Below, piece after piece: positions 16,872 to 26,418 of a stretch of 41,020 bases of DNA. Numbering within the stretch: position 1 is the stretch's first letter; each line of letters starts with the position of its first letter. The DNA lies in contig JAEUIV010000147.1 in NCBI GenBank assembly GCA_016795005.1, positions 1 through 41,020 on the forward strand, given 5' to 3'. The DNA is from Phycisphaerae bacterium. Its GTDB lineage: Bacteria; Planctomycetota; Phycisphaerae; Phycisphaerales; UBA1924. The notes below the pieces were generated by a model. That model was not told the DNA's origin. It saw only the letters and a list, made by a program, of their open reading frames with translations, and searched no databases. A program made the position numbers and the translations under genes.

Positions 16872-19073
16872 ATGTTGATGCGCAACCGAATGACATGCTT
16901 GGTGCTGGGCGCCGCGTTGACCACCGCGGGTTCGGTCGAGAACGCCTCGGGAGACGTGCGAGCGGTTTTCGCCGCATCCGCCCTGCGGCAGACAGGGGGA
17001 TCCGTCGAAGGCACGCCGGCCGATCGCACGTTGGATCTCACCACGCCTGAAAGGCAGCGGCTGCTCGCATCGCTCATGCTCTCGCAGGAGTGCTACCGCT
17101 GGCCCCAGACCGATGAAGAACTGGAAGCCCTCATCGCCGAGACGAATCTTCTTCCCCCCGCCATGCTCGGGCTTGACCCCGACCGCTACTGGGTGGACAC
17201 CCGCGTGTGGGCGGGCAACCCCGCATCACTCGGATTCCCGGGCCAGGCGGTCCGCGCCCACCTCACCTACTCCTTCCCCGCCGACGGCACGACGTGGGGC
17301 GCCTTCGGCCGGCCGACGGGGCCGAATGTCCTGAACGATCGGCTCGTCAGCGCGTTCGGCGCGGGCAACCTCGACAAGGGCCGCGAGTACATCCGCCAGG
17401 CGCTCGCGTGCTACCGAAGAATCTCGGGACTGACCTACAGCGAGGTCGCCGACGACAACACCCCGATGACCAACTCGAGCACGCACTCCAACCTGCGGGG
17501 CGATGTCCGCATCGGCTGCATCACCAACGCCTGCTCGTGCATCGCCTACGACGGATTCCCCTCGAGCCTCGGCATCGTCGCCCCCGACGGCGGGGGCAGC
17601 GACATGTGCATGAACGCCGCCTACTGGGACGAGGCGGACAACGTCAACAACTTCAAGGACCCGGCCAACAACTACCGCTGGCTCCGCAACGTCGTCGCGC
17701 ATGAGCACGGTCACGGCGTCGGGAACATCCACTCCGTCCCGTGCGACGAGACCAAGCAGATGGAGCCGTTCATCTCCGTCGCCTACGACATGCTCCAGAC
17801 CGACGACCGCCGCGGCACCGCCCGCTCTTACGGCGACCGCTACGCGGGCAATCACTCCGCCGCGAACGCGACGGACATCGGACTCCTCGCCTTCAACTTC
17901 TTCGGCAACATCTACTTTTCCTTCATCGCCCACGACCTCGCCCTCAACGGCAGCGCGGGGCCGGGCAACACCGATGAGGACTGGTTCAAGTTCTCCACCT
18001 TCATCTCGTCAAATATCGTCGTCACCGTCACCCCGGTCGGCGGAACCTACACCGCGGGACAGCAGTCCAGTTCCTGCTCCGGCACCACCGCCTCCATCGA
18101 CGCTTCCGGCGCCGGAAACCTCTTCCTCTATCTCTACGCCTCCAACGGCTCGACCATCATCCAGTCGGTGAATGCGAACCCGAACGGCTCGAACGAGTCG
18201 CTCACGATCAGCGGCCTCGCCGCGGGTGACTACTACATCCGCGTCCGCGACGCCGGCCCCAACGCCGACGCCGACCAGTACGTGCAGCGCTACTCGCTCA
18301 CCGTCCGAGTCAACAACGCCAAGGCGCCGCCCTACGCCAACGCCGGCCTGAACAAGCGCTCACGCGCCAACCAACTCACCTACTTCATGGGCAACATCAA
18401 CTCCTTCGCCACCGACGGATTCAACTTCATCGACCGCTACGACTGGGACCTCGACGGCAGCGGGACGTACGAAGTCATCGACAACCCCACCCCCACCATC
18501 ACCTACGTCTCCAACGGCGTCTACAACGTCGGGCTGCGCGTCCGCGACCTCAACGGCCTCTTCGGCTACGACACCATCACCTGCACCGTCTTCGGCGCGA
18601 CCACCACGCTCACCAGCATCACGCCGAACACCGGCGCGCGGGGCGCGACGGTCCCCGTCACGTTCAACGGCACGAATCTGAAAAACCTCCAGGTCGGCGA
18701 TATCACCATCTCCGGCTCGGGCATCTCCATCATCGGCACACCGCAGTCCAACCCGATGGGGACGCAGGTGACCGGCCTCTCATTCCAGATCTCCCCCGTC
18801 GCCCCGCTGGGCAACCGATCGTTCCAGATCGTCAACGCCGACGGTTCCGTTCAGTCCAACAACATCTTCGCCGTCGTCCCCCCGCCCTTCTGCCCCGGTG
18901 ACGCGAACAACGACGGCAGCGTCAACTTTGCCGACGTCACCAGCATCCTGACGTTCTTCGGCGCGTCCTACAGCCCCGGCACCGACGGCCTGGGCGACGC
19001 CAACAACGACGGCACCGTGAACTTCGCCGACATCACCAGCGTCCTCACGAACTTCGGGTTGCCCTGTCCGTGA
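16872..19073 (+). CDS. secreted matrixin-like metzincin with PPC, PKD, IPT and GC-type dockerin domains
   Basis: The 733-residue protein contains the metzincin zinc motif HExxHxxGxxH complete: His277, Glu278, His281, Gly284, His287. A downstream Met-Glu-Pro at 297-299 is a candidate Met-turn, close to the helix for this fold. After the catalytic domain come a bacterial pre-peptidase C-terminal (PPC) beta-sandwich (about 358-485, with Asp-Glu-Asp-Trp-Phe-Lys and Tyr-Tyr-Ile-Arg-Val), a PKD domain (about 490-580, with Tyr-Asp-Trp-Asp-Leu-Asp-Gly), an IPT/TIG domain (about 583-668, Pro-Asn-Thr-Gly-Ala-Arg-Gly) and the dockerin pair (674-733). It is probably an extracellular endopeptidase. AGGAGA lies 5 nt before the ATG at 16872; the in-frame ATG at 16848 lacks such a site. 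Confidence 0.9.
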   Translation: MLMRNRMTCLVLGAALTTAGSVENASGDVRAVFAASALRQTGGSVEGTPADRTLDLTTPERQRLLASLMLSQECYRWPQTDEELEALIAETNLLPPAMLGLDPDRYWVDTRVWAGNPASLGFPGQAVRAHLTYSFPADGTTWGAFGRPTGPNVLNDRLVSAFGAGNLDKGREYIRQALACYRRISGLTYSEVADDNTPMTNSSTHSNLRGDVRIGCITNACSCIAYDGFPSSLGIVAPDGGGSDMCMNAAYWDEADNVNNFKDPANNYRWLRNVVAHEHGHGVGNIHSVPCDETKQMEPFISVAYDMLQTDDRRGTARSYGDRYAGNHSAANATDIGLLAFNFFGNIYFSFIAHDLALNGSAGPGNTDEDWFKFSTFISSNIVVTVTPVGGTYTAGQQSSSCSGTTASIDASGAGNLFLYLYASNGSTIIQSVNANPNGSNESLTISGLAAGDYYIRVRDAGPNADADQYVQRYSLTVRVNNAKAPPYANAGLNKRSRANQLTYFMGNINSFATDGFNFIDRYDWDLDGSGTYEVIDNPTPTITYVSNGVYNVGLRVRDLNGLFGYDTITCTVFGATTTLTSITPNTGARGATVPVTFNGTNLKNLQVGDITISGSGISIIGTPQSNPMGTQVTGLSFQISPVAPLGNRSFQIVNADGSVQSNNIFAVVPPPFCPGDANNDGSVNFADVTSILTFFGASYSPGTDGLGDANNDGTVNFADITSVLTNFGLPCP

Positions 19074-19299
19074 GCGAATGACCGGATCGGGCGCCGCCGC
19101 GTCGGACTCTTCATTTCTCCGGAAGCGCACCGCCCTCGACCCCGGCCGTCCGCGTACGCAAACCGCCGCAATCGACCGCATTCTTGGCCGTTTCCTCTTG
19201 CCTGACCCCCGACCACGGGGCAGACTCGGGCAGATCGCGCCCAGGCCGCCTCACGGCGTCCCGCGATTCTACGGGCCGCGCCCGAGAAAGGAGAATCCG

Positions 19300-20700
19300 A
19301 TGTTCGCGCATCGTCTCTTCGCCGCCGCCGCGCTCATCGCCTCGGCCGCAAGCGCCCAGGTCGTGCATCTTCCCGCGTACCCCTTCATCGGCACCAAGGC
19401 CGACGCCCGAGTCGGTTCCTCCGTCAGCGGCGCGGGAGATGTGAACGGCGACGGATTCGACGATGTCATCGTCGGGGCGCCGACCGAGAACAACGCCAGC
19501 GGCGTGACGACAGGCGTGGCCCGCGTTTACAGCGGCCGCACGGGAGCGTTCCTCCGGACATTTTACGGCGATTCGGCCGGCGATCAGTTCGGCTGGTCCG
19601 TCAGCGGCGCGGGCGACGTGAACAACGACGGAATCCCGGACTTCATCGTCGGGGCGCCGCAGGATGACAACACCGGCACGGACTCGGGGAGCGCGCGGGT
19701 CTTTTCGGGCGCGAACGGCGCGATCCTCTACACCTTCAACGGCGATTCGGCGGACGACCGCTTCGGCTTGTCCGTCAGCGGCGCGGGGGACGTGAACAAC
19801 GACGGCTTCGACGATCTCATCGTCGGAGCGTATCAGGATGACAACACCGGCGCGGACTCCGGCAGCGCCCGGGTCTTCTCGGGCGCCACCGGCGCGATCC
19901 TCTACACCTTCAACGGCGATGCGGCTGGCGACCGGTTCGGATGGTCCGTCAGCGGAGCGGGGGATGTCAACGGCGACGGATTCGACGATGTCATCGTCGG
20001 GGCGCGATTCAACGACTCGAACGGCACGGACTCCGGAAGCGCCCAAGTCTTCTCGGGCGCCACGGGCGCAGTCCTGTACACGTTCAACGGCGTCGGCGCC
20101 GGCGACCTGTTCGGATGGTCCGTCAGCGGAGCGGGGGATGTCAACGGCGACGGATTCGCGGATCTCATCGTCGGGGCGCCGTTTCACGATGCCAACGGCG
20201 CGAACTCCGGCAGCGCCCGCGTCCTTTCCGGTGCTGACGGCGCCGTCCTCCACACCTTTGTCGGCGACGCGGTGGGCGACAATCTCGGTTCCTCCGTCGG
20301 CGGCGCGGGGGATGTGAACGGCGACGGCTTCGCGGACCTCATCGTCGGAGTGCCCCTTGCCGATAATAACAAAAACATAAATTCTGGCAGCGCCCGCGTC
20401 TTCTCCGGGGCCGATGGCGCAATCCTCTACACCTTCAACGGCGATGCAGGCAACGATCAGTTCGGCCTATCCGTGGGCGGAGCGGGGGATGTGAACAACG
20501 ACGGCTTCGATGACCTCATTGTCGGAACTCCCCTCGCCGACAACAACTACATCAACTCCGGCAGCGCCCGCGTCTTCTTCAGCGTGGCCACATGCCCCCC
20601 GCCGACCGCGCCCTGCCCCGGCGATGCCGACGGCAACCGCGCCGTGAACTTCGCGGATATCGCGAACGTCCTGGCCAACTTCAACCTGATCTGCCCCTGA
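19300..20700 (+). CDS. secreted seven-blade FG-GAP (integrin-alpha-like) propeller with a single dockerin repeat
   Basis: A signal peptide (residues 1-19, Ala-Ser-Ala) precedes seven repeats of about 58 residues, each with Phe-Gly-x-Ser-Val-x-Gly-Ala-Gly-Asp-Val-Asn-x-Asp-Gly and Asp-Leu/Val-Ile-Val-Gly-Ala, the Ca-binding FG-GAP signature. Seven blades close a beta-propeller, so the domain is complete. The repeats are very similar to each other at DNA level. Only one dockerin-like repeat (439-466) closes the protein, against two in most neighbours. The likely role is protein or glycan binding at the cell surface. The start at 19300 follows AAAGGAG; the long frame that opens at 19078 has no ribosome site and no signal peptide. 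Confidence 0.92.
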   Translation: MFAHRLFAAAALIASAASAQVVHLPAYPFIGTKADARVGSSVSGAGDVNGDGFDDVIVGAPTENNASGVTTGVARVYSGRTGAFLRTFYGDSAGDQFGWSVSGAGDVNNDGIPDFIVGAPQDDNTGTDSGSARVFSGANGAILYTFNGDSADDRFGLSVSGAGDVNNDGFDDLIVGAYQDDNTGADSGSARVFSGATGAILYTFNGDAAGDRFGWSVSGAGDVNGDGFDDVIVGARFNDSNGTDSGSAQVFSGATGAVLYTFNGVGAGDLFGWSVSGAGDVNGDGFADLIVGAPFHDANGANSGSARVLSGADGAVLHTFVGDAVGDNLGSSVGGAGDVNGDGFADLIVGVPLADNNKNINSGSARVFSGADGAILYTFNGDAGNDQFGLSVGGAGDVNNDGFDDLIVGTPLADNNYINSGSARVFFSVATCPPPTAPCPGDADGNRAVNFADIANVLANFNLICP

Positions 20701-20718
20701 GCGGGCCGGCGCCCGGCC

Positions 20719-22260
20719 TCACGCGGCGCGCCGGCGATGCGCCGCGAGGCCCGCCGTCACCAGCAGGAGGAAGCCGCCCGGCCCCGGCACCGACAGCAAC
20801 CCGCCGCGGATCCCGCCGATGCGGATCGAGATGTTCTCCCCCTCGAAATAATCAAGGCGGAAGCGCATCTCATACGTCCCCGCCGCCAGCGGCTCGTCCG
20901 TCGGCTGCAGCGCGTTGTTCAGCCCCGTCCACATGATCCGTCCGGTCGAGAGCGATTGCCCGAACCCCACGCTGCTGTCGGAGGCCCACAGGAGATGGTT
21001 GAACGCGGTCTGAGGCGGAAAAATCACGCCGTCGCGGTGCAGCGTGAACGTCACCCGGCCGTTCCCGCCGCCCAGCCCGAGCCATTCGTAGTTGAACTCA
21101 AAGAAGTTCACCGGCTGCGTCGTCGTGAGGCTGAGATTGACGTAGCCCATCTGGTTCCCCGCCGCGGAGAACGCGCTGAGCGTGACGGTGTTCTGCGCCT
21201 CGTTCAACGAAGCATTCGTGCTCCCCTTGACCGCGGACTCGACCATGCCGCGGGTGATCGCGTTCGCCGGCTGCTCGATCACGCCGTTGATCGCGGCCCG
21301 GGTGAACGAGCCGTCCGCCGCCAGTGTCACGTTCTGTCTCCGCGCGAACTTGTCGTCCGTCGCCGGCCACGGATCGCGTCCCGATTCCTTCGACAGGCCG
21401 AATCCGTACCCGCCCCACGATTCCCCCGTGGGGTCCGCCGCCGTGCGCTTGTAGAACTGGTGCGGAGAGTTGTGACGCCAGTACTCGAGACGAAAGTTGT
21501 CGCCCGGCACGTAGTCATCCGGGATCTCCTGCACGTGCGCCCCCATGTCCACGTTCAGCGCGTGAGGCATGGCCGTCGCCGTCAGGCTCCCGCTGATGTT
21601 GTCAAGACTCGTGTAGTAGTGCTCGGCCCACGTCGCCGTCGAGCCGTAGGTCCGAGCCCAGGTGTACGGCGTGTACGCATCGAGAAACGTGACGTGGATC
21701 GTCGCGTCGGGCTTGATCTGGCGGATCAAACCCGCCGCCGTCTCGACCACCCGCCCGCCGAGGCTGTGCCCGAGCAGATGGACGTGCGAGTAGTTCCCGT
21801 CCGCCACGACACGCGCGATGTATTGACCCTGCAACTGCGCGTTGATCTCCGCCTCGGTCGATGGGGAGACCGTGCCATGGTTCGCGCCTTCACGCCAATC
21901 AAGGCCCCAGAGGTCCCACTCATCCGCCTGGTCGCCCAGCGCGGTCTGGATCGACTCGCGCACGCCGGGCTGTGTCCAGGAGTTCGGACCCGACCGCCAC
22001 CACCACTCCGGGAACGAGGTCCATCCATGAACCCCGATGGCGATCTTCGACCGGTCGGCGTGCAGCGCCTCCGACTCGATCGGAGCGTGAAACTGGTTAT
22101 CGGTCACGAACGGCGAAGCGGGCGGGGTGCCGTCGCGCTCGGGCGCTCCGCTCGGGACGATCGGCTGAGGCCCGATCGAGACCGGAACCGCCGAGGCCTG
22201 GACCGTTGCAAGCAAACATGGAACCACGAACATTCCAGCGCGCCACGTCAGGTGTGACAT
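20719..22260 (-). CDS. secreted lipase-like alpha/beta hydrolase with PEP-CTERM-like tail
   Basis: This protein of about 513 residues has a signal peptide (cleavage near Val-Gln-Ala-Ser-Ala). Its hydrolase domain has an oxyanion Val-His-Gly-Trp (about 77-80) and the nucleophile elbow Gly-His-Ser-Leu-Gly-Gly with Ser at about 166, as in lipase-class/pancreatic-lipase-like enzymes; an Asp in Phe-Leu-Asp-Ala-Tyr (about 195) is the likely acid. A second beta domain (about 310-485) precedes a C-terminal sorting signal: Val-Pro-Gly-Pro-Gly, a hydrophobic stretch, then His-Arg-Arg-Arg. This resembles PEP-CTERM, which directs cleavage by an exosortase. GGAGG precedes the start; ATGs at 22260 and 22266 are both possible. 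Confidence 0.85.
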   Translation of the reverse strand: MSHLTWRAGMFVVPCLLATVQASAVPVSIGPQPIVPSGAPERDGTPPASPFVTDNQFHAPIESEALHADRSKIAIGVHGWTSFPEWWWRSGPNSWTQPGVRESIQTALGDQADEWDLWGLDWREGANHGTVSPSTEAEINAQLQGQYIARVVADGNYSHVHLLGHSLGGRVVETAAGLIRQIKPDATIHVTFLDAYTPYTWARTYGSTATWAEHYYTSLDNISGSLTATAMPHALNVDMGAHVQEIPDDYVPGDNFRLEYWRHNSPHQFYKRTAADPTGESWGGYGFGLSKESGRDPWPATDDKFARRQNVTLAADGSFTRAAINGVIEQPANAITRGMVESAVKGSTNASLNEAQNTVTLSAFSAAGNQMGYVNLSLTTTQPVNFFEFNYEWLGLGGGNGRVTFTLHRDGVIFPPQTAFNHLLWASDSSVGFGQSLSTGRIMWTGLNNALQPTDEPLAAGTYEMRFRLDYFEGENISIRIGGIRGGLLSVPGPGGFLLLVTAGLAAHRRRAA

Positions 22261-22410
22261 GTTCATCCTCCCTCCGCCGCCCGACGTGCCCGGTCGGGGC
22301 GAACCGATACCAGTCAGTGTGCCCCGGAAACGCGCGGCTGGCAAGGAATCTCTCGTAGGAAGACCGCCTTAATATGCGGCCGGCGCATCCCGACGCCTTA
22401 CGATCCGCGT

Positions 22411-23606
<1,196 letters not shown>

Positions 23607-23607
<1 letters not shown>

Positions 23608-23619
23608 GCCATGACGATA
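23607..23619 (-). promoter_or_regulatory. TATCGT -10 box before aroC (leaderless)
   Basis: TATCGT (23614-23619, minus) ends 6 nt before the ATG at 23607; no Shine-Dalgarno sequence. Confidence 0.5.
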
Positions 23620-23655
23620 GCGAGCCGCCGCGGCTTTGTATCCCGCCTCGTCCCC

Positions 23656-24183
23656 TCACACAAACACGTACTGGTTCACCGCCAGCAGCCCCACCGCAAG
23701 CACCCATCCCGACTGCGCCAGCAGCATCGCCACCACCGGGTGCTGCCGCGACATGCTCTCGCGCATCTCGACAAAGAAGTACATCAGCAGCAACGCCCCC
23801 CCGAGCAGGATCAGCCGATTCGTCACCGTCCACATCCCCGGCCCGCCAAGGTATCGCGCGTTCACCCAGGCGCTCATCCCAACTCGTGCCAGGTCGAGCG
23901 TCAGCACACCCACCGCCGTGCATGGGCCGACCAGCCCGATCAGCCACAATCGCCCGCTGACCGCTTCGCGCGATGAACGCTTTGCCGTGAGGATCAGCCG
24001 CAGCATCGCGCCGCACTCGGGGCACGTCCCGGCACGGGCCGCGCTCAACTCGTACCCGCACGCGGGGCACACGCTCGGCCTCGACGCCAGGAACCCGCGC
24101 AACACGTCCGCTTCCGTCGGCGCCGGAAGTGGCGCGGCCGGCGCTTCGTTGTCCGCTTCCGTCGGCTTCAAGGCGAGCATCAT
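23656..24183 (-). CDS. zinc-ribbon membrane protein of unknown function
   Basis: A four-Cys zinc ribbon (Cys-Pro-x-Cys-Gly-Tyr-Glu-Leu, then Cys-Pro-Glu-Cys-Gly, about residues 39-59) is followed by three hydrophobic segments (about 78-98, 122-138 and 150-172). Small proteins with this layout are common in Phycisphaerae, but I know of no assigned role. The protein starts with two Met codons; an AATAGT box (24187-24192, minus) ends 6 nt before the second ATG (24180), so the leaderless start may be there. It lies 48 nt upstream of aroC, co-directional, and diverges from the BFD-like gene. Confidence 0.8.
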   Translation of the reverse strand: MMLALKPTEADNEAPAAPLPAPTEADVLRGFLASRPSVCPACGYELSAARAGTCPECGAMLRLILTAKRSSREAVSGRLWLIGLVGPCTAVGVLTLDLARVGMSAWVNARYLGGPGMWTVTNRLILLGGALLLMYFFVEMRESMSRQHPVVAMLLAQSGWVLAVGLLAVNQYVFV

Positions 24184-24232
24184 CCCACTATTCGCAGGCC
24201 GAGGCCCCGCGGCCGCACCCGGTTCCGCCCCC

Positions 24233-24246
24233 TACCATCACCCATG
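24233..24246 (+). promoter_or_regulatory. TACCAT -10 box directly before the BFD-like gene (leaderless)
   Basis: TACCAT at 24233-24238 ends 5 nt before the ATG and no Shine-Dalgarno sequence is present. Confidence 0.5.
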
Positions 24247-24567
24247 CACCCCGATGATGAGGTCTGCCTCTGTTTCCACGTCTCCCTGCGGAAAATCCGG
24301 GGATACCTCGAGCGCGAGAAGCCGCCCGTCGCTTCGCTCATCAGCGAATGCCTCGGCGCCGGGACGGGATGCGGCTGGTGCGTCCCTTTCCTCTGCCACC
24401 TGCACGATCAGCACCAAAAAGGCGTCGAGCCCGACCTGCGCGTCTCACCCGAGCAATACGCCAGGAGCCGGATCACCTATCACAAAACGAACGTTCGAGA
24501 GATCACGCCGCCACCCACGCCACAAGGCCCACCTCCCGATGAATCGACGCAAACTCCTGCAAAATAA
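24244..24567 (+). CDS. BFD-like [2Fe-2S]-binding protein
   Basis: A 107-residue protein whose first half is a BFD-like domain: Cys8-x-Cys10 and Cys43-x2-Cys46 are placed to bind one [2Fe-2S] cluster (the family pattern is C-x-C ... C-x2-C), with the Gly-Ala-Gly-Thr-Gly-Cys-Gly-Trp-Cys loop intact. Two further Cys (36, 51) are present. The C-terminal 45 residues are polar and Pro-rich. Family members include bacterioferritin-associated ferredoxin, which helps release stored iron, and the BFD module of NirB/NasB enzymes. No bacterioferritin gene is in this window, so the partner is unknown. Confidence 0.85.
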   Translation: MHPDDEVCLCFHVSLRKIRGYLEREKPPVASLISECLGAGTGCGWCVPFLCHLHDQHQKGVEPDLRVSPEQYARSRITYHKTNVREITPPPTPQGPPPDESTQTPAK

Positions 24568-24673
24568 AGATTTACACTGCTCGTCGCCATCGTCATCGAA
24601 ATCGACGGCGCGTGGAGAACTCGAATTTTCTATCGAGTCTTCGCGGGAATTTCCTGCCTGACAAAAGTTCGTG

Positions 24674-24731
24674 TGTTATTCTGAATCGGCACGGGAGGGA
24701 AGGCCCGTGCAACGCCGCGGAAAACTCCGCG
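24674..24731 (+). promoter_or_regulatory. extended -10 promoter and 5' hairpins of the CHRD gene
   Basis: TGTTATTCT at 24674-24682 is an extended -10 element (TGn plus TATTCT); a convincing -35 is absent. Transcription would begin near 24689, which is the first base of a 7-bp hairpin GCACGGG/CCCGTGC (24689-24710). A second hairpin CGCGGA/TCCGCG with an AAAC loop spans 24716-24731. The ribosome site AGAAGGAGA lies free of both, just before the ATG at 24769. Confidence 0.45.
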
Positions 24732-24768
24732 CGGAGTCTTCAGCACAGATCAGAAGGAGATAGAGAGT

Positions 24769-25245
24769 ATGAAGAAGTTCGTCACCGCCTCGTTGGCTGT
24801 CGCTGCGTTCGCGGGCATCGCCTCGGCACGCCCCATGTTCCACTACGAGTTCCCGCTCAGCGGCCTCGAAGAAGTCCCGGCGAACGCCTCCCCGGGCGTT
24901 GGCTTCGCAATCGTCGATCTCAATACCGACACCAACATGCTCTCGTGGACCATCACCTATTCGGGACTCGTCGCCCCGGTCACCGCTTCGCACTTCCACC
25001 AGGCCGCCCCGGGAGTCAACGGCCCGGTCGTTGTCAACGTCGGCGCCCTGCCCAGCCCCATCATCGGCTCGGCGGCGATCACTGACGCCTTTGAAACCGC
25101 GATCCTTGCGGGCAACGCCTACTACAACCTCCACACTTCCGCCTTCCCCGGCGGCGAAATCCGGGGACAGGTCGTCCCCACCCCCGGCGCGCTCGCGCTC
25201 GTCGGCCTGGGCGGCCTGGTCGCGGCCCGCCGCCGCCGCGACTGA
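24769..25245 (+). CDS. secreted CHRD-domain protein with PEP-CTERM-like tail
   Basis: The 158-residue protein has a signal peptide (cleavage near Ile-Ala-Ser-Ala, residue 20). A CHRD domain follows (about 25-133): Leu-Ser-Gly-Leu-Glu-Glu-Val-Pro opens it, His-Phe-His-Gln-Ala sits in the middle and Tyr-Tyr-Asn-Leu-His-Thr-x-x-Phe-Pro-Gly-Gly-Glu-Ile-Arg-Gly closes it, as in chordin and many bacterial secreted proteins. The biochemical role of bacterial CHRD domains is not established. The C-terminus reads Pro-Thr-Pro-Gly, a hydrophobic stretch, then Arg-Arg-Arg-Arg-Asp, which looks like a PEP-CTERM-type sorting signal. The gene has its own promoter region and terminator, suggesting a strongly expressed single-gene unit. 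Confidence 0.92.
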   Translation: MKKFVTASLAVAAFAGIASARPMFHYEFPLSGLEEVPANASPGVGFAIVDLNTDTNMLSWTITYSGLVAPVTASHFHQAAPGVNGPVVVNVGALPSPIIGSAAITDAFETAILAGNAYYNLHTSAFPGGEIRGQVVPTPGALALVGLGGLVAARRRRD

Positions 25246-25279
25246 TCCGAATCTCCATTCCATCATTTCGCAGTCTCTG

Positions 25280-25312
25280 AACCCGGAAGCCAACGCTTCC
25301 GGGTTTTCTTTC
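25280..25312 (+). terminator. Rho-independent terminator after the CHRD gene
   Basis: An 11-bp perfect stem (25280-25290 with 25295-25305) and a CAAC loop are followed by TTCTTTC. It lies 35 bp after the CHRD stop codon. Confidence 0.9.
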
Positions 25313-25362
25313 ACCCGTCGGCATCGGCCGGTGCCGATTCCCAACAACTTCACCGGCCCCGC

Positions 25363-25380
25363 TACTCTCGGCCATAGATG
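25363..25380 (+). promoter_or_regulatory. TACTCT -10 box before the alpha/beta hydrolase (near-leaderless)
   Basis: TACTCT at 25363-25368 ends 9 nt before the ATG at 25378; transcription would begin within a few bases of the start codon. No Shine-Dalgarno sequence. Confidence 0.45.
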
Positions 25381-26364
25381 TTCGGCCTCCTCCGCCTCCT
25401 CCTCCTCGGCCTCCTCATCGCGATGACCCTCGCGGTCATCGCCATTGTCCGCCAACTACGGAACCCGCCGCGCCGAACCTACGCCTCCGCCCTCAGACGC
25501 AATCAGCCCGGCGATCCCTCCGAACTCCCCCCACCCCTCGGCCCGCGGGCCTTCCGCGCTTTCACGTTCGCCGCGCCTCGATCCACCCGCTCCGCCGGCA
25601 CCATCCAACTCCCGGCGTGGGACATTGCCGCCGACGATCCACTCGGACCGGTCGTCCTCTGCACGCCGGGTTGGGGTGACTCGAAGCTCGGAGTCCTTGC
25701 ACGACTGGCGCCCCTGCTGCCCCACGCCTCGCGCGTCATCGCGTGGGACCCCGCGGGCATGGGCGAATCGCCCGCCGACTCGCGCTGCAACCTCGGAACC
25801 GACGCGGACGTCCTCGCCCTCTGCGCCCTCGCACACGCCTGCGCTTCCCCGCACACCTCACCCCCCGCGCCGCTCCTCCTCCTCGGCTGGTCTCTCGGCG
25901 CCGGCGTCTCCATCGTCGCCGCCTCACGCCTTGCGCAAGAGGGAAACGCCCCCATCGCCGTCATCGCCGAGGCCCCCTACCGCCTCGGCCGTACACCCGT
26001 GATCAACTATCTCCGCGCCATCGGACTCCCCTACCGAATCGTCGAACCCATCGCCGCCGCCTGCCTCGGGCTTACGCTTCGGGGCACGCTCGACTGGTCC
26101 ACCTTCGACCGCGCCAGGCACGCCGCCGGTCTCCCCTGCCCCCTCCTCGTCATCCACGGCACGCTCGATGCGATCTGCCCCCACGAAGACGGGCAGCGCA
26201 TCGCCGCCGCCGCGCCGCGCAGTCTCTTCATCTCCATCGAAGGAGCCGGGCACAACGATCTCTGGTCCATCCGGAAGTTCACCGATCAGTGCGCCGCCGC
26301 CATCCAGGATTTCATCCGGGCCGTCCGGCCTTCCTCCACCACTCACGCGCGCAACCCCGCCTGA
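25378..26364 (+). CDS. membrane-anchored alpha/beta hydrolase
   Basis: An N-terminal hydrophobic helix (residues 3-24) is followed by an alpha/beta-hydrolase domain with a complete triad: Ser172 in Gly-Trp-Ser-Leu-Gly-Ala-Gly, Asp264 in His-Gly-Thr-Leu-Asp and His292 in Gly-Ala-Gly-His-Asn-Asp. The core order and the His-Gly-x-x-Asp block resemble BEM46/FSH-type or peptidase S9-like esterases. The substrate cannot be predicted. It lies 51 nt upstream of deoC on the same strand, although each has its own candidate -10 box. Confidence 0.86.
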   Translation: MFGLLRLLLLGLLIAMTLAVIAIVRQLRNPPRRTYASALRRNQPGDPSELPPPLGPRAFRAFTFAAPRSTRSAGTIQLPAWDIAADDPLGPVVLCTPGWGDSKLGVLARLAPLLPHASRVIAWDPAGMGESPADSRCNLGTDADVLALCALAHACASPHTSPPAPLLLLGWSLGAGVSIVAASRLAQEGNAPIAVIAEAPYRLGRTPVINYLRAIGLPYRIVEPIAAACLGLTLRGTLDWSTFDRARHAAGLPCPLLVIHGTLDAICPHEDGQRIAAAAPRSLFISIEGAGHNDLWSIRKFTDQCAAAIQDFIRAVRPSSTTHARNPA

Positions 26365-26403
26365 TCCCGCGTGCACGAGCGCCGGGCACGCCGCGAACTC
26401 CCC

Positions 26404-26418
26404 TACACTTCACCCATG
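26404..26418 (+). promoter_or_regulatory. TACACT -10 box directly before deoC (leaderless)
   Basis: TACACT at 26404-26409 ends 6 nt before the ATG at 26416. No Shine-Dalgarno sequence. Confidence 0.55.

Noticed and set aside
19078..19299. N-terminal extension of the FG-GAP protein frame
   Set aside because: It has no ribosome site and would bury the signal peptide; AAAGGAG and a typical signal peptide support 19300.
24568..24660. TTTACACT and hairpin CTCGA/TCGAG in the AT-rich stretch upstream of the CHRD gene
   Set aside because: TACACT there could be an alternative -10, but the extended -10 at 24674 fits the 5' hairpin better; not enough to call a second promoter.
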